NCBI GenBank assembly: GCA_031289145.1
Contig: JAITQA010000147.1
Coordinates: forward strand, 1 to 55,290
Direction: 5' to 3'
DNA: 55,290 nt
Source: Dysgonamonadaceae bacterium
GTDB lineage: Bacteria; Bacteroidota; Bacteroidia; Bacteroidales; Azobacteroidaceae
Shown here: piece after piece, positions 35,856 to 45,325 of the stretch
How the letters are laid out: each line of letters starts with the position of its first letter
Numbering within the stretch: the first letter of the stretch is position 1
Notes under the pieces: model-generated
What the model was told of the DNA's origin: nothing
The model's database searches: none
The model's input: the letters and a program-made list of their open reading frames with translations, nothing else
Made by a program: the position numbers and the translations under genes

Positions 35856-38800
35856 TTATTGAAATACTGATTTTAAATAATGTGCATTAGCGCTATAGTT
35901 CTTCTTTACATTGTGAACATCTTTTACGTCGCGCGAACGTTCAATAACCAACCAACCGCTCCAGCCCATTTTATCTAAGGTTTCCTTAACTTTGGGCATG
36001 TCCAAAGCCGGGTCATTTTCAATCCAAAAACCATCGGTATTGCTGGCATGAATCTGAATAATACGGTCTTTTCCAAGCGTTTTCAGTTCGTTGATGATAT
36101 TTCCCTTGCGTTTCAATATCGAAGAAAAATTCACATAACTCCGAATGGCAGGCGAATTAATTTTATCAATCAGTTTCGCCTCTTCCTTTGCAGTCAGGGT
36201 TGTTTCGATACCGATGATTACACCGGCTGCTTCCGCCTTTTTCGCCACGACTTTCAGCCGTTCCAACACAATGGCATACAATTCGGGTTCTTTCACGATA
36301 TCACTTTGGTTACCCATAGGCAGGAAAGCTACCTTGATACCCATCGCCTGCATGGTGGCAATACATTCATCCATCAGTTTCTCATAATTTTCCCGTTTGG
36401 CGAACGATTGTCCGTAAAAAGCCGATAAAGCCAAGGAACTGAATTCGATACCCATACGGTTACATTCGGAAATGAACAACTCACGGGACTTCTTTTCCAA
36501 CAATTTATTCTCAAAAGATTCCCGTTGACCCAATCCGCCTAAATCCAACTCCAGACCATCTGCGCCGATTTCCTTGGCCAATTCTATGGCGCCTATTTTC
36601 TGGCGTTTCAGCATCATCCAGTCGCAAGCTGATACTTTATAACGATAATTATTCACTATCTGCACTTCCGAACCGTTTTTCGAAGAAGGCCATTGACTGT
36701 TTCCCAAGTCCGATAAAACCAACTTTCCAGGGTCGATAGCTACATGTTTGATGGCTTTGCGCCGCCAAGTATACACAATATGTACCAATCCGTCACTACT
36801 CTGAATAACAGACGGATATGAATACTGACCGATAGGAGAATCTTCTAATACCGATACCGCGTACCAGGTTTTTCCGTCTTCCGAAACAGCAACATTCAAT
36901 GGGGTGCGAGCGCCTTTCCCATTTGGTAACGAATCGTGCGGTAAAACATGGTTATAAACCAGCAAGTGACGGCCATCCCGTAAAGTAACCGCATCCACTC
37001 CCGAATTGTTGTTCGGAAGAGCCGACTTAGCCATGGGCGACCATGTTTTCCCATTGTCCGACGACCAGGATTCAGCTATGGCGCGTTCCCGCGTCCGGCA
37101 AAGTATTTGCAAACGGCCGTCTTTATGCACCAAAATGGAGGGTTGAATCGCATGAAATTCTTTTCCATCGTTGATAGGCCCGACTTTTTTCCATGTCCTA
37201 CCCAAATCTTCCGACAGTTCAAAATGCACTTTCCACCCATCGCCTTCTGTACTGGAAGGACTAATCAAGGCGCCGTTTTTCAATAAAACCGGTTTGTTTT
37301 TAATGGGACCGAGAAAACCTTCCGGCAAATCGCGAGGCGACGACCATGTCAATCCGCCGTCGTTGGAAGTAACCAGTTTTCCTTTCCATCCGGCTACATT
37401 CGGACCTACTTTATAATACAACTGTAATTCTCCGCCGGGCGCCTGATACAAAACAGGATTCCAGCAGGCATAACGAAGCGATTCATTTACAATTCCATTG
37501 GCCACATTCTGCGCCGGAGTCCATTGCCCGTTAACCAAACGGCTCACCCATATACATACATCCGGATTCCGTTCTTTTGTTCCGCCAAACCAAGCTGCAA
37601 CCAAATGTCCTTCTTTGGTTTCCGCCAATGTAGCCGCATGACTTTCCGGATAGGAAGCATCTTTATTAATAAATTCATCCGTAAGAACACCTTCTTTCCA
37701 ACGATTTTGAGCCTCTCCGTATTTACAGGTGAAAACATATTCGCCCGAACCGATTTCCAGATTAACACGTCCTTCCTGTATACGCACATACTTCAGCCCT
37801 TCCACTTGCATGACCGGTTTAGCATTTTCGAAAATATCTTCGACTGCAGCTGCCGGCAGAAGGATATTGGCCCGTGTATTGGCCGGAATCGTTATCTTCC
37901 AGGTAAAGAGATTGTCTTTTAAATTCCATTGGCTTTTCGCCCATCCGTAAGATGTTTTGTGAGAGGCCGACACAAATGTAAGATTTTCAGCCGGATGCGG
38001 TTTCATCCATAACATTCGGAAACCTTCATACGTTTGATGTGTCTTGATTCCGGCTAAATCTTCATACATCCATGTTATCAAATCGCCTAACAGCATGACA
38101 TGGTTGTGCGAATTCATTTTCGGGCTGGCCGTATCGCCGTTCCAGAGTTCCCAAATGGTCGTTGCGCCTTGTTCCACCATGTATCCCCAACTCGGATACG
38201 TTTTTTGTGAAGCAATCATATAAGCTACATCCGCACGGTCTCTTTTTGTCAGTTCCCGCATCAGCCATTGCGTACCGATAACGCCGGTGCTAATATGCAT
38301 TTTGTCGTTGAGCACAATCCTGTTGAGCATATTCTGAAACACCCATTCTTCATTTTCAGGGTCAACCATTCCAAATGCCAAAGGCAAAAGATTAGCCGTA
38401 ACGGTATGGTTGTCGTATTGCCCTGTTTCCGGATGATAAAATTTGCGGTTAAAAGCAGACCGTATATTTTCAGCTAAAGCGGAAAATTCCCTCACATCGC
38501 CGCGATTACCGCTTAACACGGCAAACTGTTGCATCAACTGTAACAATTTGTAATAATAGGCGGTAGCTATCAACTGACCATCCGTTTTGCGGGCCGGGTC
38601 GTTGGAATGAATCAATTCTTCGGATTCGGGCGGTACGCACCAGTCGCCGTATTTATCTTTTGTGACGATGTAATCCGGTGTCATGTATTTGTCTTTCATA
38701 TAGGTAAGCCATTTCTTCATGTTCGGATAATGTTCGGCGACAGGCTTAGCATTGCCGAACTGGTTGTAAATCATCTCGGCGACAAACAGGTACGTACCCG

Positions 38801-40463
38801 GCCATGTCATATTATCACTGTAATAAGTCATATAATAAGGCGGTGCAATATCCGAAAGTTGGCCTTCTTCCGTTTGAGAATCCCGGATATCTTCCAACCA
38901 TTTGATATACAAACTCTCGTTGTCAAACAGAAAACTTTCCCCGATACAGCCGATGGTATGGTCGCCCAACCAAGGTTGTCTTTCGTCGCGTTGCGGACAA
39001 TCCAACGGTATCCCCTTATAGTTGCTGCTGATACCCCAAAAAGCATTTTTATGTATCTGATTCAGCGTAGCATTGGAAGATTCAAACGAACCGGTTGTCC
39101 GTATATCATCATAAATTACCTTTCCTTTGCAATCCGCTGCAGTCAGATTTCCCGGATAGCCGCTCACTTCAACATAGCGGAACCCATGTGATACAAAACG
39201 AGGTTCCCATGTTTCGGTTCCGCCTCCTTTCATTATATATACATCTGTAGCTAAGGCGCTTCTGAGATTATCTCTCTTCAGGCGTCCATTTCCATCCAAT
39301 GTTTCGGCAAAGCGCAAGGTGATTTGCTTGCCCCGTTTGCCTTCCGCTTTCAATTCAAGCCAACCCGTCATGTTCTGTCCCATATCGACAATAAATGTAT
39401 CCGGAGCCAAAATTTTGACATTTTTGGGAGTAAGTACATCTTTCACATTCATGTTTTCGTTGGTCTGCGCGGTGATTTTACCGCCGGGGGCTGCTACTAA
39501 TTCCGCTTTCAGCCATTTAGAATCCTTATACCCTACCTTGTTCCAATCGCCTAATTCCTTGGTTGCATCGTATTCTTCCCCATCAAAATCGTTGTTGGAA
39601 CGAATTGGTCCATCGGTGGTGACTTTCCAGCTTTCATCGCTGACAAGGGTTTGCCGACTTCCATCCGTATAAGTTATCTCCAACTGCATAAGCATTTTCG
39701 GATAACCAAAAGTTTTAATTTTATGTGGTTTGTAATTCTGGCGCATGTTGTAGAACCGGCCGTTTCCTAAAATAACACCCAGTGCATTTTTCCCCGATTG
39801 GATAAATTTTGTTACATCTAAAGTGTTGTATTTAATTGTTTTGAAATAATCGGTAGGCGTAGGCGACAAAACCTGATTGCCTATCTTTTCTCCATTCACA
39901 TACAGTTCATATAAACCCAAGCCGGTAATATACACCTTTGCCGATTGTACGGTTTTCTGATTGTTAAATTCCTTTCGGAAATAACGGGCAGACAAACGGG
40001 AGCGGGATGTTTCGCTATCCCAAGGGAAAATCTTATCCAAACCAATCCATTTTGCCGTCCATTCACTTTCGTTCAGTAGTCCAACGCCAAATGAAGCCGG
40101 TTTACTGACAAGCGTTTCGTTTTTATTGGTCGTAAGCAGTACTTTCCAATAAACTTGTGTCTTGCTTTCAAGTGGCGTTCCGGCATAAGATATCCCAAAA
40201 GTTTGTCGGCTTTTCATCTCTCCCGAATCCCATAAATCGGCTTCGTTTTTCTGTAGTTTTTCGATAGAAGAAGCCGCTAATATCCGGTAAGAATTTTGTA
40301 TCAAATTCCGCTCGTTCGATTCGATTATCCAACTGAAACGCGGAACAGCAGTTCCTATCCCTTCCGGATTTTCCATCATTTCGCAACGAAGTCCAGTTAT
40401 TTCCGACGAGAATGTCGGAAGACTCAGCAATAATGCTGCAATAAAACTGAATATTTTATTCAT
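35856..40463 (-). CDS. GH78 rhamnosidase / sialidase-like BNR / xylose-isomerase-like TIM barrel fusion
   Basis: A 1535-residue exported protein (signal ~1-19). Residues ~20-915 are a complete GH78 alpha-L-rhamnosidase, with the general acid in DCPQRDERQPWLGD (E494) and the (alpha/alpha)6 barrel signature GATTIWELWNGD. Residues ~920-1255 are a six-bladed BNR/sialidase-like propeller (PF13088) with Asp boxes SNDGGLTW, SEDLGRTW, SSDNGKTW and SEDGKTW. Residues ~1275-1535 are an AP-endonuclease-2/xylose-isomerase-like TIM barrel, with likely metal ligands in GLELDLG, IGIETT, QIHASN and VIERSRD. Domain joins are seamless in one frame, so I see no frameshift. The chain combines two hydrolase-type modules and an isomerase-type module in the periplasm. 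The combined role is unknown. Confidence 0.88.
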   Translation of the reverse strand: MNKIFSFIAALLLSLPTFSSEITGLRCEMMENPEGIGTAVPRFSWIIESNERNLIQNSYRILAASSIEKLQKNEADLWDSGEMKSRQTFGISYAGTPLESKTQVYWKVLLTTNKNETLVSKPASFGVGLLNESEWTAKWIGLDKIFPWDSETSRSRLSARYFRKEFNNQKTVQSAKVYITGLGLYELYVNGEKIGNQVLSPTPTDYFKTIKYNTLDVTKFIQSGKNALGVILGNGRFYNMRQNYKPHKIKTFGYPKMLMQLEITYTDGSRQTLVSDESWKVTTDGPIRSNNDFDGEEYDATKELGDWNKVGYKDSKWLKAELVAAPGGKITAQTNENMNVKDVLTPKNVKILAPDTFIVDMGQNMTGWLELKAEGKRGKQITLRFAETLDGNGRLKRDNLRSALATDVYIMKGGGTETWEPRFVSHGFRYVEVSGYPGNLTAADCKGKVIYDDIRTTGSFESSNATLNQIHKNAFWGISSNYKGIPLDCPQRDERQPWLGDHTIGCIGESFLFDNESLYIKWLEDIRDSQTEEGQLSDIAPPYYMTYYSDNMTWPGTYLFVAEMIYNQFGNAKPVAEHYPNMKKWLTYMKDKYMTPDYIVTKDKYGDWCVPPESEELIHSNDPARKTDGQLIATAYYYKLLQLMQQFAVLSGNRGDVREFSALAENIRSAFNRKFYHPETGQYDNHTVTANLLPLAFGMVDPENEEWVFQNMLNRIVLNDKMHISTGVIGTQWLMRELTKRDRADVAYMIASQKTYPSWGYMVEQGATTIWELWNGDTASPKMNSHNHVMLLGDLITWMYEDLAGIKTHQTYEGFRMLWMKPHPAENLTFVSASHKTSYGWAKSQWNLKDNLFTWKITIPANTRANILLPAAAVEDIFENAKPVMQVEGLKYVRIQEGRVNLEIGSGEYVFTCKYGEAQNRWKEGVLTDEFINKDASYPESHAATLAETKEGHLVAAWFGGTKERNPDVCIWVSRLVNGQWTPAQNVANGIVNESLRYACWNPVLYQAPGGELQLYYKVGPNVAGWKGKLVTSNDGGLTWSSPRDLPEGFLGPIKNKPVLLKNGALISPSSTEGDGWKVHFELSEDLGRTWKKVGPINDGKEFHAIQPSILVHKDGRLQILCRTRERAIAESWSSDNGKTWSPMAKSALPNNNSGVDAVTLRDGRHLLVYNHVLPHDSLPNGKGARTPLNVAVSEDGKTWYAVSVLEDSPIGQYSYPSVIQSSDGLVHIVYTWRRKAIKHVAIDPGKLVLSDLGNSQWPSSKNGSEVQIVNNYRYKVSACDWMMLKRQKIGAIELAKEIGADGLELDLGGLGQRESFENKLLEKKSRELFISECNRMGIEFSSLALSAFYGQSFAKRENYEKLMDECIATMQAMGIKVAFLPMGNQSDIVKEPELYAIVLERLKVVAKKAEAAGVIIGIETTLTAKEEAKLIDKINSPAIRSYVNFSSILKRKGNIINELKTLGKDRIIQIHASNTDGFWIENDPALDMPKVKETLDKMGWSGWLVIERSRDVKDVHNVKKNYSANAHYLKSVFQ

Positions 40464-40464
40464 A

Positions 40465-41901
40465 TCACTCTTGATTAATAAGATTATTTTCTACATAGCT
40501 GATTTTTGCATCCGTAACAACGAGCACCCAATCATTTCCGGCTCTGTATCCGGAATCCTGCATGAAAGCATGTTTGCCGTTATCAAATTCACCGATATAT
40601 TCTATTTTCCCGTTAATCGGGCTATACCACCAGGCTTTTTTCTTCGCGCCGGAAATTTTTGTCAGGTCTATTTCCATCAGACGGTTGGTATAGTTGTAAA
40701 CCAGAATATAGTCGTTTCCACGGGTAGCGATGGCGCGTTCGTATTGAACGCCGTTTGCACCGGATATGACCGATTGGTCGGGAATACGGTCAAAAAACGG
40801 GAAAGCGAGTATCAACTTTTTCAGGTATTTCATTTGCTGACAACCGGTATCATGCACAGCATCCCACCAAGGTTTTTTAGCGCCATAAGCCGGAGAATAA
40901 CCCGGACGATACATTTGCATCGTCGAATTGTGTCCGAAAGTATGTCCGGCAGAACCTGCAAATACCGACCAATAGGCATAACGACGTACATCATCAGCTT
41001 GCCAGTAACGTTCGCTCGTATTGTGAAGACCTTGCGGAATATCTTCGTAAGAAGGTTCCCCGTCCAAAACCGGTTTCAAGGGATTTACAGCCAAGCTGCG
41101 TTCCACAAACCGCCAGCTGTCTTCTTCCGTATTCTCTTCTATCGGATAATCCCCATCACCAAAACGCTGTCCGTAACGGCGGTGTCCCGATTGAAACATA
41201 TTGAAATCCAGCCATGATTCATCGTTGAACCAAGTAGCCGACATGGTTCTACCCAAGGGATGATAGGTCATCAGATGGTCCGGGTCTATGGCTTTGATTG
41301 TTTTTGCCAACAGCTTCCATATTTCGGGTTTTACATCTCCGCGAACATCTCCACCTATAATCCAGATAATATTCGGATATTTTTTGTAACGGTTTGCCAA
41401 AAACACCCCGTATTTCTGCGCATTTTCGGCGGTTAATCTTCCGGCTTTAACAGAACCGCCCCAGACACAAACAATCCCGATGTAAATGCCCCTGGATTGT
41501 GCCTGTTCTACGATATAATCCACATGTTTCCAGTAATTATATTCGCCTTCTTTATCTATGTCTTTGAAATCAAATCCTTTGGGAAGTGCAGAATGTCCAT
41601 AAGCATTCATCGCCGGAATAGAATGGAGAACAGATGTCTGAATTACATTGAATCCGTTTTTCGCTGTTTCACCGATAAAATAGCCTACTTCTTCTCTGTT
41701 CAATCTGGATGGTAACAACCATGCGGTTTCTCCTAACCAAAAGAAAGGTTTACCGTTTTCATACTGTAGAAAACGATGATTACTACTGACTACTAATTTG
41801 CCGTTATCCATGGAAGTTCTTCTCCTTTGCGTATTCTCATCCTGAGAATATATTGCGGTTGCCGTCAGCAATAGGGCAATGAGTAATAAATTTGTTTTCA
41901 T
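40465..41901 (-). CDS. GH140-type apiosidase (DUF4038 protein)
   Basis: A 478-residue exported TIM-barrel enzyme (signal ~1-19) with a C-terminal beta domain. It fits DUF4038/GH140: FFWLGETAWLLPSRLNREEV at the start, YPNIIWIIGGDVRGD holding a catalytic Asp candidate (D185) and PVLDGEPSYED a catalytic Glu candidate (E282). GH140 founding activity is cleavage of D-apiose from rhamnogalacturonan II side chains; some DUF4038 proteins act on other sugars. It is 1 bp before the GH78 fusion gene and 32 bp behind a DapA-like gene. Together with GH78, GH95, GH105 and the esterase this supports a pectic substrate. Confidence 0.82.
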   Translation of the reverse strand: MKTNLLLIALLLTATAIYSQDENTQRRRTSMDNGKLVVSSNHRFLQYENGKPFFWLGETAWLLPSRLNREEVGYFIGETAKNGFNVIQTSVLHSIPAMNAYGHSALPKGFDFKDIDKEGEYNYWKHVDYIVEQAQSRGIYIGIVCVWGGSVKAGRLTAENAQKYGVFLANRYKKYPNIIWIIGGDVRGDVKPEIWKLLAKTIKAIDPDHLMTYHPLGRTMSATWFNDESWLDFNMFQSGHRRYGQRFGDGDYPIEENTEEDSWRFVERSLAVNPLKPVLDGEPSYEDIPQGLHNTSERYWQADDVRRYAYWSVFAGSAGHTFGHNSTMQMYRPGYSPAYGAKKPWWDAVHDTGCQQMKYLKKLILAFPFFDRIPDQSVISGANGVQYERAIATRGNDYILVYNYTNRLMEIDLTKISGAKKKAWWYSPINGKIEYIGEFDNGKHAFMQDSGYRAGNDWVLVVTDAKISYVENNLINQE

Positions 41902-41933
41902 GTATCTTTTATATTATATAATTTATATTTAAT

Positions 41934-42848
41934 TTATTGAAGCATAACATCTAATTTTTTGACAGCCGCTTTCACTTTCTCTTTTTCAGGGTCTTTGAAG
42001 AGATTGAACGGTTGAGCTAAAAAATCGCTGCAAATTCCTTTGATAGAAAGCGCCGTTTTGATGCCTTTAATATAACTCGAACCAAACCGGCCGATACCAT
42101 ATAAATTCCGGCTCACAGCCATCATTTTTTCTTGCAGCGCTATCGTTTTATCTACGTCTTTTGCAGCCGCCGCTTTATACAATTCCACAAATATACCGGG
42201 ATAAACGTTCGCTCCACCCGATATACCCCCATGAGCACCCATTAATACAACCGAAGCCATCATTTCTTCAGGACCGACAAATAAACCGAAATCCGGACGT
42301 TCTTCGAATAAAGCCAGTAATTTACAGAAATAGACGCCATTCGCCGAGCTATCTTTCAACCCGATAATGTTTTCCAGATGCGATAGCGTTTCTACCGTTT
42401 CAATTTCTATCATCGTTTTCGTATGCGAAGGCATATTGTAAAGATAAAGCGGAAGCGGTGATTTTTCAGCCAGCAATTCATAATATTCAATCAATTCGGG
42501 CTGACCCAATGCAAAATAATAAGGAGGAGCCGCTACTACTGCCGCTGCATTGTTTTCTGCCGCAATCTGCGCAATTTTGATACTTTCGTAAATGGAAGTA
42601 TCCGTAACTCCAACCAACAAGGGAACACGTTCCCGGATGCACGCCGCCGATTTTTTGATTAATTCCGTTTTCAGTTTAACGCTTAAATGCTGCGCTTCAC
42701 CGGTCGTTCCCAGTATAAAAATACCGTTTACACCTCCTGTGATCAGATGTTCAATCAGGTTTTCAACTCCTTTTTCATCCAAAATATCCGTATCCGCCAA
42801 TGGTGTAATCATAGGAGGAATAATTCCTTTGAGCAAGTGTTTATTCAT
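41934..42848 (-). CDS. DapA-family class I lyase/aldolase (second copy)
   Basis: A 304-residue enzyme of the same family as 34960-35844 but clearly diverged. It keeps FILGTTGEAQHLS, the Tyr in YLYNMPSHT and the Schiff-base Lys in IGLKDSSANG. It probably acts on a different 2-keto sugar acid from the first copy. I choose the ATG at 42848 (MNKHLLKG), which has AGG about 9 bp ahead and overlaps the MFS stop by 8 bp; an ATG at 42857 would add three residues. It follows the MFS transporter, which could import its substrate or precursor. Confidence 0.82.
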   Translation of the reverse strand: MNKHLLKGIIPPMITPLADTDILDEKGVENLIEHLITGGVNGIFILGTTGEAQHLSVKLKTELIKKSAACIRERVPLLVGVTDTSIYESIKIAQIAAENNAAAVVAAPPYYFALGQPELIEYYELLAEKSPLPLYLYNMPSHTKTMIEIETVETLSHLENIIGLKDSSANGVYFCKLLALFEERPDFGLFVGPEEMMASVVLMGAHGGISGGANVYPGIFVELYKAAAAKDVDKTIALQEKMMAVSRNLYGIGRFGSSYIKGIKTALSIKGICSDFLAQPFNLFKDPEKEKVKAAVKKLDVMLQ

Positions 42849-44091
42849 TACATTCATCCTTTTTATCTATTACTTTAGGTTTTAAAATCATTAAATTCAG
42901 TACAATAGCTATCGCTACCACAGCAGCCATCAAAATAAAATCCCGTGTTATATTACCGGCATCAATCGATTTTCCCATAAAATTGGTAATAACAGCTCCG
43001 GAGGAAATCCCGACAAGGTTCATCAAACCGTAAGCAGTCGCCCGGTAACGGGAAGATACAAATTGACACAATATCGGCATACTGTTGACGTCAAACATTC
43101 CGAAGCCCAAGCCAAAACAGATTGCACCGGAAGCAATCATCGGTAAATCGTTTCCGAATGCCAACAGAAACAAGGCAGGTAGCGTCAGAAACAAACCGAT
43201 AACACCCGTATAAATGCGCCCTTTGAGGTTCTTGTTTACCCATTTGTCCGACAGATAGCCACCCAATAACACCCCAAACAAGGAAGCCATGGCTATCGCG
43301 ATGGTCGACATAGGCCCGGCCTGTTCCATATTGATTCCCAAACTCTCGGAAAATAAAGTCGGAAGCCAGTTTTTTGTCGCCCAACCCGGCAAACTCGGTG
43401 CGGAAAAATAAAACAGAATTACCCAGAAAGACAGGTTGCCGAATAAAATAACGAGCGCTTTTCCCATTCCCGAAAGTTCGCTTTTAAAGGATTGCCTTTC
43501 TGTTGAAACCGTATACGTTTTCTTCTCTTTCAGAAACAATAGCAATACGATGCAATACAGCATACCCAACAAGCCGAATGAATGAAAAGTGGTTTGCCAC
43601 GAAAAATTACCGGCAACCACAGCGCCGAATCCGCCCAAGGCCTGACCCAGATAAATACCGGATGTATGGAAACCTACAGCTATGGAACGTGTCTTACCTT
43701 GGTGATAATCTGCAATCAGGGAAAGCCCTGCCGGAATGTAAAACGCTTCGCTGATACCCATTACTGCCCGAAGTATATACAATTGGTTGAAATCCGTTGT
43801 GTAACCCATCAGTAGCGTAACAGAAGACCAGGTGAATAAACTGCCGACAATCAACCATTTTCGATTTAACCGGTCAGCAATCAATCCGGATATGGGACTC
43901 ATAAGTGCATATACCCAAAGGAAAACCGCCATCAGGCGACCGAAATTAGCCGCCGATACCAAGTCTGCAATATCCACCATCATAGACGGACGCATGGTCG
44001 ACAGCATCTGACGGTCCATGTAGTTCAGCAAGGCCACAAACCACAACATAGCCACAACCAACCAAGGGTAATTTTTTGTATTATTCATCAA
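42841..44091 (-). CDS. MFS transporter, anion:cation symporter (hexuronate-like) type
   Basis: A 416-residue inner-membrane protein with about 12 helices. The MFS motif SGLIADRLNRKWLI follows helix 2, and NYMDRQMLSTMRPSM near the N-terminus is typical of the ACS family, which includes hexuronate transporters such as ExuT. Between a GH105 unsaturated uronyl hydrolase (10 bp upstream) and a DapA-type lyase, import of galacturonate or a related sugar acid is the natural reading. The ligand is inferred. ATG at 44091 or the next Met are both possible. Confidence 0.85.
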   Translation of the reverse strand: MMNNTKNYPWLVVAMLWFVALLNYMDRQMLSTMRPSMMVDIADLVSAANFGRLMAVFLWVYALMSPISGLIADRLNRKWLIVGSLFTWSSVTLLMGYTTDFNQLYILRAVMGISEAFYIPAGLSLIADYHQGKTRSIAVGFHTSGIYLGQALGGFGAVVAGNFSWQTTFHSFGLLGMLYCIVLLLFLKEKKTYTVSTERQSFKSELSGMGKALVILFGNLSFWVILFYFSAPSLPGWATKNWLPTLFSESLGINMEQAGPMSTIAIAMASLFGVLLGGYLSDKWVNKNLKGRIYTGVIGLFLTLPALFLLAFGNDLPMIASGAICFGLGFGMFDVNSMPILCQFVSSRYRATAYGLMNLVGISSGAVITNFMGKSIDAGNITRDFILMAAVVAIAIVLNLMILKPKVIDKKDECNE

Positions 44092-44101
44092 CTTGCTTTT
44101 T

Positions 44102-45325
44102 CTATTTCTTCACCTTTTCGTTTTCAATAGCCGCCCAGATAAACGGCGCTATGGATTTGGGGTCATTTTTGATAACCGGCTCATTGATATAATACGCAAA
44201 GGAGCCGTCGCGATACCTGTTTCCCCCGCCCAATCCGGCTACGGAACAGCAATGGGTAATCGAAATCAGCCCATCTTCTTCCGCTTCGATAAACTGTTTG
44301 ATAATTCCATCAAAACCTTTATCTGCAACCGCTTTATAGCGACTGTCTATGTATGTTCTATCCATCGCTTTGTACAAGAAATAAACAAACATGCACGAAC
44401 CGGACGATTCCAAGTAGTTGCCTTCCCTGTTTCCCTGGTCGGTAACCTGGTACCATACGCCGGTCTGCGCGTCCTGCCATCGGCTGATTCCTGTTGCCAA
44501 CTTATTGATAATCGCCACCACATCTTTTCGCCCAGGATGATTAACGGGAAGAAAATCCAGGACATCGACCAATGCCATCGCATACCATCCCATGCTTCTC
44601 GACCAAAAATTTGGAGACCGTCCGGTCACCTTATCCGCCCATCGCTGTTCCCGGCTCTCGTCCCATCCATGGTAAAACAATCCCGACTTTTCATCATAAG
44701 CGTATTTGTCCATCAATTTGATTTGATGGACAACATCGTCGAATAGCGCCGGTTTATTATCCATTTGCGCATATTCGGCAAGAAAAGGAGACGCCATATA
44801 CAAGCCGTCCAGCCACATCTGATGCGGATATACCAATTTGTGCCAGAATCCGCCTTCCGAAGTTCGCGGATGCACAGCCATCTGAGCAACCAAAGTATCA
44901 ATAGCAATCTTGTACCGCCGGTCGCCCGTGGCTTGATACAAACGGAACACTATTTTTCCGGCATTGATATTGTCGATATTAAATTTATCCGTCCGGTACG
45001 TTTTTATTTGTCCTTCGTCCGTAATCAAACTGTCGGCGTAAGCTTTGGCATAATAATACCAGACACTGTCGCCCGTGTGCGCATATAAATCCAACATGGA
45101 TTTTGCAACACATCCGTGCGTATATCCCCAACGAGGTATTTTTGCATTTTCAATCATCCATGCTTCCGGGTGACGGCTGATTACAGAAGCGGCCATTTTT
45201 ACCGACCAGGCGCTTTCTTTGTCGTTTTTTTCGGCAAACAACTTGCAGTTGGTCATTCCGGCTAAAAGCAACAGGAAGACAATAGATAAGTTTATTTTTT
45301 TTAATAGCTTGCTCATAACAGTCAT
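44102..45325 (-). CDS. GH105 unsaturated rhamnogalacturonyl/glucuronyl hydrolase
   Basis: A 407-residue (alpha/alpha)6-barrel enzyme with a lipoprotein-type signal (lipobox near LLAGMTNC27). The catalytic Asp of GH105/GH88 is present at D173 in HQMWLDGLYM. RWGYTHGCVAKSML, SRSMGWYAMALVDVLDFLP and ISRWQDAQTGVWYQVTDQ are typical. It hydrolyses the unsaturated uronic acid left at oligosaccharide ends by pectin lyases, so a polysaccharide lyase probably works upstream; none is in the operon itself. The ATG at 45325 overlaps the GH95 stop (ATGA). Members are often cytoplasmic in other bacteria, but this copy is anchored in the envelope. Confidence 0.88.
   Translation of the reverse strand: MTVMSKLLKKINLSIVFLLLLAGMTNCKLFAEKNDKESAWSVKMAASVISRHPEAWMIENAKIPRWGYTHGCVAKSMLDLYAHTGDSVWYYYAKAYADSLITDEGQIKTYRTDKFNIDNINAGKIVFRLYQATGDRRYKIAIDTLVAQMAVHPRTSEGGFWHKLVYPHQMWLDGLYMASPFLAEYAQMDNKPALFDDVVHQIKLMDKYAYDEKSGLFYHGWDESREQRWADKVTGRSPNFWSRSMGWYAMALVDVLDFLPVNHPGRKDVVAIINKLATGISRWQDAQTGVWYQVTDQGNREGNYLESSGSCMFVYFLYKAMDRTYIDSRYKAVADKGFDGIIKQFIEAEEDGLISITHCCSVAGLGGGNRYRDGSFAYYINEPVIKNDPKSIAPFIWAAIENEKVKK

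Noticed and set aside
34960..40463. Sialic acid catabolism (sialidase-like domain, DapA/NanA-like lyase, SSS transporter)
   Set aside because: No NanE, NanK or NagB-type genes are present, the sialidase-like part is fused to a rhamnosidase, and the neighbours are pectin enzymes.
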